Source of the DNA: Deefgea piscis | GTDB lineage: Bacteria > Pseudomonadota > Gammaproteobacteria > Burkholderiales > Chitinibacteraceae | Length of the DNA: 64,000 nucleotides | Direction: 5' to 3' | Assembly: GCF_013284055.1 (NCBI RefSeq) | Contig: NZ_CP054143.1 | Coordinates: 2,604,001 to 2,668,000, forward strand | Part shown: positions 17,860 to 27,943 of the stretch, piece after piece | Layout: each line of letters starts with the position of its first letter | Numbering within the stretch: the stretch's first letter is position 1 | Position numbers and translations under genes: made by a program | Notes under the pieces: model-generated | Told to the model about the DNA's origin: nothing | Databases searched by the model: none | What the model saw: only the letters and a program-made list of their open reading frames with translations

Positions 17860-19065
17860 ATGAGCGAAATTTATCAGCAGCCCGATGTACGTGGTCACTT
17901 TGGTCCTCATGGTGGCATTTATGTCGCTGAAACTTTAATGCCCGCTTTGGAAGAATTGCGAGTCGAGTTCGAAAAAGCCATAAAAGACCCCGCGTTTATG
18001 GATGAATATCGCTACGTCTTAAAGCACTATGTTGGCCGTCCGAGCCCGGTTTACCATGCACAGCGTTGGTCTGAGGCATTAGGTGGCGCGCAAATTTATT
18101 TAAAACGCGAAGATCTAAACCATACCGGTGCGCACAAGGTGAATAACACCATTGGTCAGGCTTTATTGGCTAAACGCATGGGTAAAAAGCGCGTGATTGC
18201 TGAAACGGGCGCTGGTCAGCATGGGGTTGCATCGGCCACCGTCGCCGCGCGTTACGGCATGGAATGTATCGTGTATATGGGGGCGGAAGACGTAGTTCGC
18301 CAAGCGCCCAATGTCTATCGAATGAAATTGCTCGGTGCAACGGTCGTGCCGGTTACTTCGGGCACTAAAACCCTGAAAGACGCAATGAATGAGGCGATGC
18401 GTGATTGGGTGACCAATATTGATTCAACGTATTACATCATTGGTACTGCCGCAGGCCCACACCCTTATCCGCAGTTGGTTCGTGATTTTCAAGTGGTGAT
18501 CGGCGAAGAATGCAAAGTACAAATGCAAGAAATGATCGGCCGTCAGCCTGATGCGGTCTTGGCTTGTGTGGGTGGTGGCTCGAATGCGATTGGTATTTTC
18601 CATCCCTACATTGATGTGCCGAACGTACGTTTGATTGGTGTTGAGGCGGGTGGTGATGGTGTTGAAACGGGTCGTCATGCGGCGCCATTAACATCGAATG
18701 CAAAAAATGGCGTATTGCATGGTCAGCGCTCTTATTTAATGCAAGATGCCGATGGCCAAATCAGCGAAACACATTCGATTTCAGCAGGTTTGGATTATCC
18801 AGGCGTTGGGCCTGAGCATAGCCATTTAAAAGATATCGGTCGCGCCGAATACGTTGCGATTAATGATGATGAAGCGTTGGCGGCATTTCATGATTTGTGC
18901 CGTTACGAGGGGATTATCCCTGCTCTAGAGTCGAGTCACGCCTTGGCGCAAGCGGCAAAAATGGCAAAGACCATGCGTAAAGACGAGGTGCTGTTGGTGA
19001 ATCTCTCGGGTCGTGGTGATAAAGATATTCCAACGATTGCTAAAATGAGCGGCATTCAACTGTAA
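17860..19065 (+). CDS. trpB: Tryptophan synthase beta chain
   Basis: PLP enzyme joining indole and serine to make tryptophan, in an alpha2-beta2 complex with TrpA. The product is 401 residues, standard. PLP lysine lies in [18 protein letters not shown] (about residue 90). Also seen are [10 protein letters not shown], the phosphate-binding GGGSNAIG, and the C-terminal NLSGRGDKD. It follows trpF by 32 bases and precedes trpA by about 60, in one operon. Confidence 0.98.
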   Translation: MSEIYQQPDVRGHFGPHGGIYVAETLMPALEELRVEFEKAIKDPAFMDEYRYVLKHYVGRPSPVYHAQRWSEALGGAQIYLKREDLNHTGAHKVNNTIGQALLAKRMGKKRVIAETGAGQHGVASATVAARYGMECIVYMGAEDVVRQAPNVYRMKLLGATVVPVTSGTKTLKDAMNEAMRDWVTNIDSTYYIIGTAAGPHPYPQLVRDFQVVIGEECKVQMQEMIGRQPDAVLACVGGGSNAIGIFHPYIDVPNVRLIGVEAGGDGVETGRHAAPLTSNAKNGVLHGQRSYLMQDADGQISETHSISAGLDYPGVGPEHSHLKDIGRAEYVAINDDEALAAFHDLCRYEGIIPALESSHALAQAAKMAKTMRKDEVLLVNLSGRGDKDIPTIAKMSGIQL

Positions 19066-19126
19066 TTTTGTATGGCGGGGTATATCTCGCCAGCTATTGT
19101 CAATCAATGAAGCGGTAAAGATACCT

Positions 19127-19930
19127 ATGTCTCGTATTCAAAGTGTGATGCAACAATTGGCCGCGCAAAATCGTTCTGCGCTGATCCCATTTATTACTGC
19201 TGGCGATCCTAATCCAGAGGTGACCGTTGAATTAATGCACGCCTTAGTCGATGGCGGTGCTGATGTGATTGAGTTGGGCGTGCCTTTTTCTGATCCAATG
19301 GCCGATGGCCCGGTGATTCAACGTGCTTCTGAGCGCGCCTTATTGCATAAAGTGTCGTTGCGGCGGGTGTTGGAACTGGTGGCGCAGTTTCGACAAAGTA
19401 ATGCCACGACGCCAGTGGTATTGATGGGCTATGCCAATCCAGTTGAAGCCATGGGCTATGAAGTTTTTGCTCGTGCTGCCGTTGCCGCTGGCGTTGATGG
19501 CGTGTTAACCGTGGATATGCCCCCTGAAGAGGCATTGGAATCAGCTAAAGTATTTAAAGCGCAGGGTTTGGATCCGATTTTCTTGTTGGCGCCAACCACG
19601 CCAGAGTCGCGAGTGAAGGCTGTGGCTGAGTTGGCCAGCGGTTATGTTTATTATGTTTCGCTGAAGGGTGTGACGGGTTCGGCGAATTTAGATGTTGTGG
19701 ATGTCGCTGCTAAACTGGCGATATTAAAACAGTTTATTTCTATCCCAATTGGGGTGGGTTTTGGTATTCGTGATGCGCAGACTGCGCAAGCTGTAGCGCA
19801 AGTTGCCGATGCAGTGGTGATCGGCTCACGGTTGGTTCAAGAAGTTGAGTTAGGCGAAGTGGGTTTAGCTGAGCGTTTACGTACATTCTTATCTGAAGTG
19901 CGTATTGCAATGGATAGCGCCCGTCGCTAA
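19127..19930 (+). CDS. trpA: Tryptophan synthase alpha chain
   Basis: Cleaves indole-3-glycerol phosphate to indole, which tunnels to TrpB. I use ATG 19127 ([16 protein letters not shown]), giving 267 residues, the usual size; a TTG at 19097 would add ten atypical residues. Catalytic Glu is in [17 protein letters not shown] and catalytic Asp in [13 protein letters not shown]. The phosphate-binding end is VGFGIRD...VVIGSRLV. It is downstream of trpB and 21 bases ahead of accD. Confidence 0.96.
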   Translation: MSRIQSVMQQLAAQNRSALIPFITAGDPNPEVTVELMHALVDGGADVIELGVPFSDPMADGPVIQRASERALLHKVSLRRVLELVAQFRQSNATTPVVLMGYANPVEAMGYEVFARAAVAAGVDGVLTVDMPPEEALESAKVFKAQGLDPIFLLAPTTPESRVKAVAELASGYVYYVSLKGVTGSANLDVVDVAAKLAILKQFISIPIGVGFGIRDAQTAQAVAQVADAVVIGSRLVQEVELGEVGLAERLRTFLSEVRIAMDSARR

Positions 19931-19951
19931 GTAGGTTTAAGGAGTTGTTCA

Positions 19952-20818
19952 ATGAGTTGGTTACAAAAATTATTGCCGCCGAAAATTCAAAGTCGCACGA
20001 CTGCGAGTAAATCGGCAGTGCCTGAAGGTTTGTGGAGTAAATGTAATGCGTGTAATGCCGTGTTATATCGCACAGATCTAGAAAACAATTTAGAAGTTTG
20101 CCCTAAGTGCGGCTTTCATAATGCAGTGCCGGCGCGTGAACGCCTCCATCAGTTGCTCGATACTGAAGGTCGGTTTGAGATTGGTGCCGAAGTTAAACCC
20201 GTTGATATTTTGAAGTTTAAAGATGGCAAGCGCTATCCGGATCGCTTAAGCGCTGCGCAAGCTGCAACGGGCGAAGACGATGCCATGGTGGTGATGCAAG
20301 GCTCGATTTTGACCGTGCCAGTCGTTGTGGCGGCCTTTGAGTTTAAGTTTATTGGTGGTTCAATGGGCTCGGTGGTGGGTGAGCGCTTTGTGCGTGGCGT
20401 GAAAGCGGCGATTGAAAATGACTTGCCTTTTATTTGTGTGTCGGCTTCGGGTGGCGCACGGATGCAAGAAGGTTTGAGCTCATTAATGCAAATGGCAAAA
20501 ACCAGCGCCATTTTGACCAAGTTAGCCGATAAAAAATTACCGTTTATTTCTTTGTTGACTGACCCAACTATGGGCGGCGTTTCTGCATCATTTGCCTTTT
20601 TGGGTGATGTGGTGATGGCCGAGCCTGGTGCTTTGATTGGTTTTGCCGGTCCGCGAGTGATTGAGCAAACCGTACGCGAAACTTTGCCTGAAGGCTTTCA
20701 GCGCTCTGAATTCTTGCTAGAAAAAGGGGCGATTGACATGATTGTTGATCGTCGTGAATTACGTCAACGCTTGGCCGACGTGCTGACTTTGCTCAACCGA
20801 CAGCCTGCGGCGAACTAA
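19952..20818 (+). CDS. accD: Acetyl-CoA carboxylase carboxyltransferase subunit beta
   Basis: Beta half of the carboxyltransferase that makes malonyl-CoA for fatty-acid synthesis. The product is 288 residues, normal. The N-terminal zinc ribbon (CNAC ... CPKC, about residues 31-53) is intact. It is followed by the crotonase-like CT domain with [25 protein letters not shown] and [17 protein letters not shown] sits ahead of the ATG. The stop TAA is immediately followed by the folC ATG with no gap, so the two are coupled. Confidence 0.97.
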   Translation: MSWLQKLLPPKIQSRTTASKSAVPEGLWSKCNACNAVLYRTDLENNLEVCPKCGFHNAVPARERLHQLLDTEGRFEIGAEVKPVDILKFKDGKRYPDRLSAAQAATGEDDAMVVMQGSILTVPVVVAAFEFKFIGGSMGSVVGERFVRGVKAAIENDLPFICVSASGGARMQEGLSSLMQMAKTSAILTKLADKKLPFISLLTDPTMGGVSASFAFLGDVVMAEPGALIGFAGPRVIEQTVRETLPEGFQRSEFLLEKGAIDMIVDRRELRQRLADVLTLLNRQPAAN

Positions 20819-22099
20819 ATGACGATGTTTAATGCTGATGCCTTGCCCGAATGGTTAAGCTACTTGGAGTCCTTGCATCCTATCGCCATCGATATGGGGC
20901 TGGCTCGGGTGACTCAAGTGCGCGATCAAATGCAGTTGCAGCCGCAATTTCCAGTGCTGACGATCGCAGGTACCAATGGCAAAGGCTCAGTCTGCGCCAT
21001 GTTGACGCAGATACTGCGCGCTGCCGGTTATAAGGTCGGGACTTATACCTCACCGCATCTTTTGCATTACAACGAGCGGATTGCGATTAATGGTCAGCCG
21101 GTCGCTGATGACGAGATCGTGGCGAGTTTTCGTGCGATTGAAGCGGCGCGCGGCAGCACGAGCCTCTCTTACTTTGAATTTGGCACCTTGGCCGCCATGC
21201 ATCAATTTATTGAGCAGGACGTTGATGTGGCGATTATGGAGGTCGGCTTAGGTGGGCGGCTTGACGCCGTCAATATTTTCGAGCCAACCGTTTCTGCCGT
21301 GGTGAGTGTTGGTCTTGATCATCAAAGTTATTTGGGAGATACCCGTGAGAAAATCGCGCTGGAAAAGGCGGGCGTCTACCGTTCAGGCGTGCCTGCGTTA
21401 TGCGCTGATCCTCAGCCGCCGCAGACATTGCTGGATTTCGCAGCAGAAATCGGCGCCGATCTGCGATTAATTGGTCGCGATTTTGGTTATCAAATGCAGC
21501 TTGAGGGGCAGCAGTGGTCGTGGTGGCATCAAAATGGTGCGCGCCGACATGCTTTACCTTTGCCGGCGCTGCGTGGGCAATATCAATTAAATAATGCATG
21601 TTTAGTTTTGGCGGTGCTTGATGCATGCCAAGCACAATTGCCTGTGACGCTGGGCGATATTAAGCGAGGTTTGCTTGAAGTCGAATGGCCGGCACGCTTT
21701 CAGGTCATGCCCGGAAGGCCAACGGTCGTGCTGGATGTTGCGCATAACCCTCATGCCGCTTTGGTTTTAAAGTCTTGCTTGGATAGCATGAGTTTTCACC
21801 CCAAAACGCATGCTGTGCTGGGGATGATGCAGGATAAAGATATCTTGGGTGTAGTGAGCATATTGGCTGATCGAGTCGATTGCTGGCATTTGGCTGCGCC
21901 GAATTTGCCACGTGCAGCGTCTGCGGCAACATTAGCGGAAATTATTTTGCAAATTGACCCGCAAGCCAAAGTGAATCGCTACGAATCAGTTGCCGATGCC
22001 TATCAATCTGCCTGCAATAATGCGCTTGAAGCTGATAGAATCTTGGTCTTTGGATCTTTCTTTACTGTGGCTGAGGTCATGGTGGCGCGTGGGCAATAA
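20819..22099 (+). CDS. folC: Bifunctional folylpolyglutamate synthase/dihydrofolate synthase
   Basis: Adds glutamate to dihydropteroate and to folates. The product is 426 residues, normal. The ATP site is TIAGTNGKGSVCAML (about residue 48), followed by TSPHLLHYNERI, FEFGTLAAM, and EVGLGGRLDAVN. The C-terminal Mur-ligase domain has DVAHNPHAA. It begins directly after the accD stop and ends seven bases before a SPOR-domain gene, so accD-folC-SPOR-cvpA-purF appears to be one transcript. Confidence 0.95.
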   Translation: MTMFNADALPEWLSYLESLHPIAIDMGLARVTQVRDQMQLQPQFPVLTIAGTNGKGSVCAMLTQILRAAGYKVGTYTSPHLLHYNERIAINGQPVADDEIVASFRAIEAARGSTSLSYFEFGTLAAMHQFIEQDVDVAIMEVGLGGRLDAVNIFEPTVSAVVSVGLDHQSYLGDTREKIALEKAGVYRSGVPALCADPQPPQTLLDFAAEIGADLRLIGRDFGYQMQLEGQQWSWWHQNGARRHALPLPALRGQYQLNNACLVLAVLDACQAQLPVTLGDIKRGLLEVEWPARFQVMPGRPTVVLDVAHNPHAALVLKSCLDSMSFHPKTHAVLGMMQDKDILGVVSILADRVDCWHLAAPNLPRAASAATLAEIILQIDPQAKVNRYESVADAYQSACNNALEADRILVFGSFFTVAEVMVARGQ

Positions 22100-22105
22100 A
22101 TAACA

Positions 22106-22903
22106 ATGGCAAATGTGAGTGATGAACTGCAGCAACTTAGAAAGCGCGCTCGCCGGCGTTTAGTCGGGGCAATTACCTTAGTGGTGTTTGCCTTGATTTT
22201 TTTGTGGACGGTATTAGATGGTGAACCGCCCAAAAATTTAATCGACAATCATCCCGTCGAAATTATCTCTAGTGCACCCGCACTTTCTTCGATTGTGCAG
22301 ACGGCGCCACTGGATGTTGCTCCCGCTTCAGCGGCCGTTGCAGAGGTGGCCTTACCGCAATTGGACGCTTCGCAAGTGGCTGCGGTGACTTTGCCAGGCA
22401 AATTAGTTAATCATCAAGTCGCAGTGAATGCGGCAGCTGCAACCGCTACACCGGTCGCCACGGCAATTGCAACACCCGCTCCAAGCGTTTTGCCGACTCA
22501 TGCGGCCACGCCTCAACCTAAAGTGGTAAAACCAACATCAACACCCGTGGTGAAAAAACCACTGCCAGAGAAAAAGCCTGAGGTAAAAGCGGCCATAGAA
22601 TCCGATCCGGCGGCGATTTTGTCAGGAAAAACCAGCCATTCGCAGCCAGCTGAAAAACAACTCGATAAAAAAACCTACTTTATTCAAGTGGGTGCTTATG
22701 CCGATGCTGACAAAGCGGCGCAAATGGTGGCGAAGTTGAAGTCGGCAGGGGTTCGTGTGAGTAGCGAACAAATTAATACCAGTAAGGGCGCACTAACACG
22801 CGTTCGAGTCGGGCCGACCGATGATGAAGCAAAAGCCAAAGCATGGCTGAAAATTATGCGTGATCTGGGCGTGTCGGGTTCCTTAGTGGCTAAGGCGCCA
22901 TAA
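22106..22903 (+). CDS. dedD: SPOR-domain cell-division protein (DedD-like)
   Basis: Inner-membrane protein whose SPOR domain binds denuded glycan strands at the septum. The product is 265 residues. A basic N-terminus (LRKRARRRLVG) and a single membrane helix (about 14-36) precede a long Ala/Pro/Thr/Val-rich periplasmic linker (about 50-180). The SPOR domain follows (about 185-262: TYFIQVGAYADADKAAQMVAKL ... RVRVGP). Position between folC and cvpA is as in E. coli dedD. The stop overlaps the cvpA start by one base. Confidence 0.87.
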   Translation: MANVSDELQQLRKRARRRLVGAITLVVFALIFLWTVLDGEPPKNLIDNHPVEIISSAPALSSIVQTAPLDVAPASAAVAEVALPQLDASQVAAVTLPGKLVNHQVAVNAAAATATPVATAIATPAPSVLPTHAATPQPKVVKPTSTPVVKKPLPEKKPEVKAAIESDPAAILSGKTSHSQPAEKQLDKKTYFIQVGAYADADKAAQMVAKLKSAGVRVSSEQINTSKGALTRVRVGPTDDEAKAKAWLKIMRDLGVSGSLVAKAP

Positions 22904-23394
22904 TGACGGCATTTGACTACATTGCTTTGACCATTGTCGGTCTGTCGATTTTGTTGTCGGTAATGCGAGGGTTAACGCAAGAATTATTGGCATTGCTAGC
23001 TTGGATTTTAGCTTTTTGGGTTGCGATGCATTATGCAACGATGGTTGCATTGTGGATGCCAGAAAGTATTCCTACTGATGCGCTGCGTTATTTAGCGGCA
23101 TTTATTGCGCTGTTTTTTGTGACGTGGCTGCTTTCTGCCATTGTGCGAATCACGCTCAATCAATTTGTCAAAGCGACTGGATTTAAGCCGATTGATCGGG
23201 TTTTGGGTGCTGGTTTTGGGGTGATGCGCGGGTTTTTATTGATGCTGACCTTAGTGATGCTGGCTGGCTTGACCAGTCTGCCCAAAGAGCCGATGTGGCG
23301 TAATGCAATGTTTAGTCCCCTATTTGAGCAAAGTGCCTTCGTGGTGAAACCATGGCTGCCACTTGCTTTTGCTAGTCGAATTAACTTCGAATGA
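22903..23394 (+). CDS. cvpA: CvpA family membrane protein (colicin V production)
   Basis: Conserved inner-membrane protein named for its effect on colicin V production; its biochemical role is unclear. The product is 163 residues with four membrane helices (about 5-22, 27-47, 64-84, 101-122) and the family motif LGAGFGVMRGFLLML in the last. It starts on the last base of the preceding stop (TAATG). It lies 37 bases upstream of purF, the usual neighbour in proteobacteria. Confidence 0.92.
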   Translation: MTAFDYIALTIVGLSILLSVMRGLTQELLALLAWILAFWVAMHYATMVALWMPESIPTDALRYLAAFIALFFVTWLLSAIVRITLNQFVKATGFKPIDRVLGAGFGVMRGFLLMLTLVMLAGLTSLPKEPMWRNAMFSPLFEQSAFVVKPWLPLAFASRINFE

Positions 23395-23431
23395 TTTTTT
23401 AATGTGTTGTAGACGCAAGGAATCTTGACCA

Positions 23432-24976
23432 ATGTGTGGCATTGTAGGTGTGGTCGCTAAAACTCCGGTAAATCAAATGTTGTACGACGGTCTGTTGGTA
23501 TTACAGCACCGCGGACAAGATGCCGCCGGTATTGTCACTGCTGAACAGCAAGTGCTTCATATGCATAAAGGCCAAGGCCTGGTTCGCGACGTGTTCCGCA
23601 CGCGCAATATGCGTTCTTTAATGGGGAATGTCGGCATCGGCCATGTTCGCTATCCAACCGCCGGCTCGGCTTCAAGTTTGGCCGAAGCGCAGCCGTTTTA
23701 TGTCAACAGTCCGTTTGGGATTGTATTGGCGCATAACGGCAATTTGACTAACGATAAGCAGCTGAAAGAGGATATGTACCGCACCGATCTGCGGCACATT
23801 AATACCAACTCGGATTCAGAAGCGCTATGTAATGTCTTTGCGCACGAACTGTCGCGCCGCGTGTCTGGCCCACAGCTAGATGCCGATACTGTATTTGATG
23901 CCATTACTGCGGTGCATAAGCGTGTCAAAGGCGCGTATGCGGTGGTGGCCATTATCGCTGGCTTTGGCATGGTGGCATTTCGTGATCCGCATGGCATTCG
24001 CCCCTTGTCTTTGGGTTGCCATGAAACACCAGAAGGCATGGAATACATTGTCGCCAGTGAATCGGTGGCGCTCGATGTGCTGGGCTTTAAGTTTATGCGT
24101 GACGTAGCACCCGGCGAGGCGATCTATGTGACGTTTGATGGAGAGCTGTCTAGCCGTCAATGCCATCCTAATCCAGTATTGGTGCCGTGTATTTTTGAGC
24201 ACGTTTACTTTGCCCGTCCGGATTCGGTGATTGATGGCATTTCGGTGCATGAGTCGCGTTTAAAAATGGGTGAGCAGCTGGCAGATAAAGTGCGCAAGCT
24301 GGTGCCAGCTTTGGATATTGATGTGGTGATCCCGATTCCGGATACCAGCCGTGATGCAGCGCTACAGTTGGCAGATGCTTTGGGCTTGCCTTATCGTGAA
24401 GGCTTCATGAAAAACCGCTATATCGGCCGTACTTTTATTATGCCGGGACAAGCTAGCCGTAAAAAATCAGTGCGCCAAAAGCTCAATCCGATTGCGGTTG
24501 AGTTCCGAGGTAAGAATGTTTTGCTGGTGGATGACTCGATTGTTCGCGGTACGACGTCAAAAGAAATCGTGCAAATGGTGCGCGACGTTGGCGCAAATAA
24601 AGTGTACTTGGCTTCAGCTGCGCCACCAGTGAAATATCCACATGTGTATGGCATTGATATGCCAACACGTGCCGAGTTAATTGCTACTGATCGAGACGCT
24701 GTGCAAATTGCGCAAGAAATTGGTGCTGACGCGGTGATTTATCAAGAGTTAGATGCCTTGATTCAAGCCTGTACTGATGCCAGTGGTGGCAAAATTACGG
24801 CCTTTGAAACGTCATGCTTTGATGGTAAATACATTACCGGTGATATTACGGATGCCTATCTGGATGAATTAGAAGCAAAGCGCATTTCGCCATTGTCGAC
24901 TAAAGCGGCCGATGGTGATGCAGATAGCCGTATTTTGGATATGAATATTGGCGTTGCCGAGCAAAATTTAATTTAA
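23432..24976 (+). CDS. purF: Amidophosphoribosyltransferase
   Basis: First committed step of purine synthesis: makes phosphoribosylamine from PRPP and glutamine. The product is 514 residues, normal for the E. coli-type enzyme, and the N-terminal nucleophile Cys2 directly follows the start (MCGIVGVVA). The Ntn glutaminase domain has HRGQDAAGI and GHVRYPTAG. The C-terminal PRTase domain has the PRPP loop [13 protein letters not shown]. It ends the folC-cvpA-purF run, followed by a terminator. Confidence 0.97.
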   Translation: MCGIVGVVAKTPVNQMLYDGLLVLQHRGQDAAGIVTAEQQVLHMHKGQGLVRDVFRTRNMRSLMGNVGIGHVRYPTAGSASSLAEAQPFYVNSPFGIVLAHNGNLTNDKQLKEDMYRTDLRHINTNSDSEALCNVFAHELSRRVSGPQLDADTVFDAITAVHKRVKGAYAVVAIIAGFGMVAFRDPHGIRPLSLGCHETPEGMEYIVASESVALDVLGFKFMRDVAPGEAIYVTFDGELSSRQCHPNPVLVPCIFEHVYFARPDSVIDGISVHESRLKMGEQLADKVRKLVPALDIDVVIPIPDTSRDAALQLADALGLPYREGFMKNRYIGRTFIMPGQASRKKSVRQKLNPIAVEFRGKNVLLVDDSIVRGTTSKEIVQMVRDVGANKVYLASAAPPVKYPHVYGIDMPTRAELIATDRDAVQIAQEIGADAVIYQELDALIQACTDASGGKITAFETSCFDGKYITGDITDAYLDELEAKRISPLSTKAADGDADSRILDMNIGVAEQNLI

Positions 24977-24993
24977 TCGTATATGAAACAAAT

Positions 24994-25021
24994 AAACGGG
25001 GGCGATAGCTCCCGTTTTTAT
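24994..25021 (+). terminator. Terminator after purF
   Basis: AAACGGG pairs with CCCGTTT around GGCGATAGCT, in which a further GG/CT contact is possible, followed by a T-rich stretch. Confidence 0.75.
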
Positions 25022-25067
25022 TGCGTCGTTTTTATTGGGTTGTTTTTATTGGATTAAGTCAATCATT

Positions 25068-26240
25068 ATGCTGAATTTAAATGAGCTTCACCCCGAAACA
25101 TTAGCCGTTCGCGCAGGAACAATGCGCTCTGAGTTTGGTGAGCATTCGGATGCGTTGTATCTGACTTCAAGCTTCGTTGTTGGCTCAGCCGAAGAAGCTG
25201 CGCTGAAGTTTACTGGCCAAATGCCGGGGTATATTTATTCGCGGTTTACTAATCCAACGGTGGCGGCCTTTGAGCAGCGCTTAGCCGCATTGGAATGCGC
25301 TGAGCGCGCGGTGGCAACTGCTTCGGGTATGAGTGCGATTTTGGCCTTGTGTATGGCGCACCTGAAGTCTGGTGATCATATCGTGGCGTCGAGTGGCTTA
25401 TTTGGCGCAACCATCCAATTATTTAATACCTATTTGGGTAAGTTCGGCGTTACGGTGAGCTATGCCGCGCAAACCGATTTGAGTGCATGGGAAGCTGCAG
25501 CGCAAACCAATACCAAGTTGTTTTTTTTAGAAACCCCGAATAATCCCCTGACGGAAATTGCGGATATTGCAGCGATTGCCGAAATTGCCCATCGGCATGG
25601 TGCGTTGTTGGCGGTTGATAACTGCTTTTGCTCGCCTGCTTTGCAGCAGCCACTGAAGTGGGGTGCCGATTTGGTGGTGCATTCAGCGACCAAATTTATT
25701 GATGGTCAAGGGCGTGTGTTGGGTGGCGCGGTCGTCGGTAGCCATGCATTGATTGAGCCGATCTATCTGTTTTTACGCACGGCTGGGCCTACGTTGTCGG
25801 CATTTAACGCATGGGTGTTGCTCAAAGGTTTGGAAACTTTGGGTTTGCGGATGAAGGCGCATTGCGAAAATGCGCTTAAATTGGCGCAGTGGTTAGAAAC
25901 GCAGCCGCAAGTGAGTCGGGTGTATTATCCGGGATTGGTATCACACCCACAATATGCTTTGGCGCAACGCCAGCAAACAGGCGCGGGCGGTGTGTTGTCG
26001 TTTGAGCTAAAAGGCGGCAAAGCGGCGGCGTGGGCCTTGATCGATGCGGTGCAGCTAATGAGTCGAACGGCTAATCTGGGTGATACTCGAACCACGATTA
26101 CTCATCCAGCAACCACTTCGCATGGCCGTTTAACCCCTGAAGCGCGCGCAGCTGCCGGTATTTCAGATGGGATGGTACGTATTTCTGTGGGCTTAGAGCA
26201 TATTGATGATTTGATTAAAGATTTAGTGTCTGGCTTCTGA
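25068..26240 (+). CDS. metZ: O-succinylhomoserine sulfhydrylase
   Basis: PLP enzyme forming homocysteine from an acyl-homoserine and sulfide. I use ATG 25068 (MLNLNELHPETLAVRAG); a frame opening at 25035 runs through the terminator region. The product is 390 residues. Family marks are YSRFTNPTVAAFEQRLAALE, ATASGMSAI, ETPNNPL, the PLP lysine in HSATKFIDGQGR (near residue 205), and THPATTSHGRL. The position after purF is typical of beta- and gammaproteobacteria with MetZ. The acyl donor (succinyl or acetyl) cannot be told from sequence alone. Confidence 0.93.
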   Translation: MLNLNELHPETLAVRAGTMRSEFGEHSDALYLTSSFVVGSAEEAALKFTGQMPGYIYSRFTNPTVAAFEQRLAALECAERAVATASGMSAILALCMAHLKSGDHIVASSGLFGATIQLFNTYLGKFGVTVSYAAQTDLSAWEAAAQTNTKLFFLETPNNPLTEIADIAAIAEIAHRHGALLAVDNCFCSPALQQPLKWGADLVVHSATKFIDGQGRVLGGAVVGSHALIEPIYLFLRTAGPTLSAFNAWVLLKGLETLGLRMKAHCENALKLAQWLETQPQVSRVYYPGLVSHPQYALAQRQQTGAGGVLSFELKGGKAAAWALIDAVQLMSRTANLGDTRTTITHPATTSHGRLTPEARAAAGISDGMVRISVGLEHIDDLIKDLVSGF

Positions 26241-26293
26241 TCTATACGTATTGCTCTGTATGTCTTGTAGTTTGTCGTTTACAAGGTAATACC

Positions 26294-26326
26294 CAATAAA
26301 AAACCCGCTGAGCGGGTTTTTTATTG
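26294..26326. terminator. Bidirectional terminator between metZ and pit
   Basis: A perfect 15-base stem (26294-26308 with 26312-26326) has a three-base loop. The GC core CCCGC/GCGGG is flanked by A- and T-runs, which suits both convergent genes. Confidence 0.9.
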
Positions 26327-26346
26327 GCTGGCGATTCAGTCAGTTT

Positions 26347-27816
26347 TTAGGCAAAGATGATGCTGGCGAGCCAGAATAGTCCGCCAGACATACAGATCGT
26401 CACAGGCAGGGTTAATACCCAAGCAATCGCGATGTTTTTGACGGTGCTTGATTGTAAACCGCTCTTATTGGCGACCATGGTGCCCGCGACTGCGGATGAC
26501 AAAATGTGCGTGGTCGAAACCGGCATGCCTGTCCAGCTGGCGATCCCGATGGCTAATGCCGCGGTAATTTGTGCCGCATTGCCTTGGGAGTACGTCATGC
26601 CTTTATTGCCGATCTTCTCACCCACGGTGTAGACAATCCGTTTCCAGCCTACCATCGTGCCTAAACCCAGCGCTAAAGCGACGGCGACAATCACCCACTG
26701 AGGTGCATATTCGGTCGTTGCCGTTAGATCTTTACGGAATTTATCGAGGCTGTGTTTTTCGTGCGAGGTCCAGATTGGTAGTTTGGATGCTTTTTTGGCC
26801 GTATCGTCAACACAGAGCAAAATCCGGCGAGCGGTAATGCGTTGTTCTGCTGTGAGCTCGCTGTAAGATTTAACATTGACCAGCATCTTGTCGAGAGAGT
26901 CAATTGCGGCGTAGGTCACTTCCGGCTTGCATTCAAATTGCGCTGGCAAGGTCTGATCCATCGGGCCCAAGTGCAGCGATTGATTGATTTTATCCGCGTG
27001 GCTAACGTAAAAGTCTTTGATATGAATCGCCGCATCACGCGTGCGCTCAATGTCATAAATACTGCTGCTGCGATCAAGCACAAAGTTGCCCGGCGCTAAG
27101 CCCACCAACACCAGCATCACTAAGCCGATGCCTTTTTGTCCGTCATTAGAGCCGTGCGCAAAGCTTAAACCCATGGCTGAAGCAATGAGTGTGACGCGAG
27201 TCCAAAACGGCGGGTGCTTTTTGCCATCAATGGCTTTGCGCTCGTCGGGTGTGAGGTGCATATGTGATTGGCTAAAATAGCGTTTGAGCGCAATCAGCAA
27301 GATGCCGGCCAGAATCATGCCGAGCGCTGGTGAAATCAGCAATGACAATAAAATGTCGATGGCTTTTTGGGTGTTGATGCCATGTAACCAATGATTGCCA
27401 TTGAGAATGGCATACATAATGCCAACGCCTAAAATCGAGCCAATCAGCGTGTGCGAGCTTGAGGCCGGGATGCCCAGATACCACGTGCCTAAATTCCAAA
27501 TAATGGCCGCTGAGAGCAAAGAAAACACCATGATGAGGCCATGGCTGCTGTTGACGTTCAGCAGTAGCTCTACCGGTAGCAAGTGGATGATGGCGTAAGC
27601 GACGCCAAGTCCACCCAGTATGACACCCAAAAAGTTGAAGCAACCCGAAGCAACAACCGCTAAATTCGCCGGCATCGCTTTGGTGTAAATAACCGTCGCT
27701 ACAGCGTTGGCGGTGTCGTGAAAACCATTAATGAATTCGTAAGCCAAAACAAAAAGCAGTGCCAAGGCTAAACTAATGGCCGTAATGGTATCTAAACCAG
27801 TGAAAATTTCGGGCAT
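26347..27816 (-). CDS. pit: Inorganic phosphate transporter, Pit family
   Basis: Low-affinity, proton-driven uptake of metal phosphate. The product is 489 residues, close to E. coli PitA. The two inverted PHO-4 signatures are seen: GFHDTANAVATVIYT (about residue 32) and GIASWTGMPVSTTHILSSA (about 430). About ten membrane helices surround a soluble loop (about 230-360). The regulator PhoU is not adjacent. Divergent spacing to the upstream selO end leaves 113 bases for its promoter. Confidence 0.93.
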   Translation of the reverse strand: MPEIFTGLDTITAISLALALLFVLAYEFINGFHDTANAVATVIYTKAMPANLAVVASGCFNFLGVILGGLGVAYAIIHLLPVELLLNVNSSHGLIMVFSLLSAAIIWNLGTWYLGIPASSSHTLIGSILGVGIMYAILNGNHWLHGINTQKAIDILLSLLISPALGMILAGILLIALKRYFSQSHMHLTPDERKAIDGKKHPPFWTRVTLIASAMGLSFAHGSNDGQKGIGLVMLVLVGLAPGNFVLDRSSSIYDIERTRDAAIHIKDFYVSHADKINQSLHLGPMDQTLPAQFECKPEVTYAAIDSLDKMLVNVKSYSELTAEQRITARRILLCVDDTAKKASKLPIWTSHEKHSLDKFRKDLTATTEYAPQWVIVAVALALGLGTMVGWKRIVYTVGEKIGNKGMTYSQGNAAQITAALAIGIASWTGMPVSTTHILSSAVAGTMVANKSGLQSSTVKNIAIAWVLTLPVTICMSGGLFWLASIIFA

Positions 27817-27910
27817 GGTTCAATTGTTACAAAAAGATGATGCGGCGAATTATCGCAGAATCTGTTGTATTCCGTTGGCTTGTTTATGGTGTTAGATCAG
27901 AATAAGCTGA

Positions 27911-27943
27911 AAAAAATGCCCGCTGCTCGTTACGAAGAGCAGC
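27911..27943 (-). terminator. Probable terminator after selO, overlapping its stop
   Basis: On the minus strand GCTGCTC (27943-27937) pairs with GAGCAGC (27928-27922), followed within four bases by six T. The stem overlaps the last codons and stop of selO. Confidence 0.5.

Noticed and set aside
24994-25067. metZ start at 25035
   Set aside because: The stretch runs through the T-rich tail region of the purF terminator and adds residues absent from the family; ATG 25068 fits.
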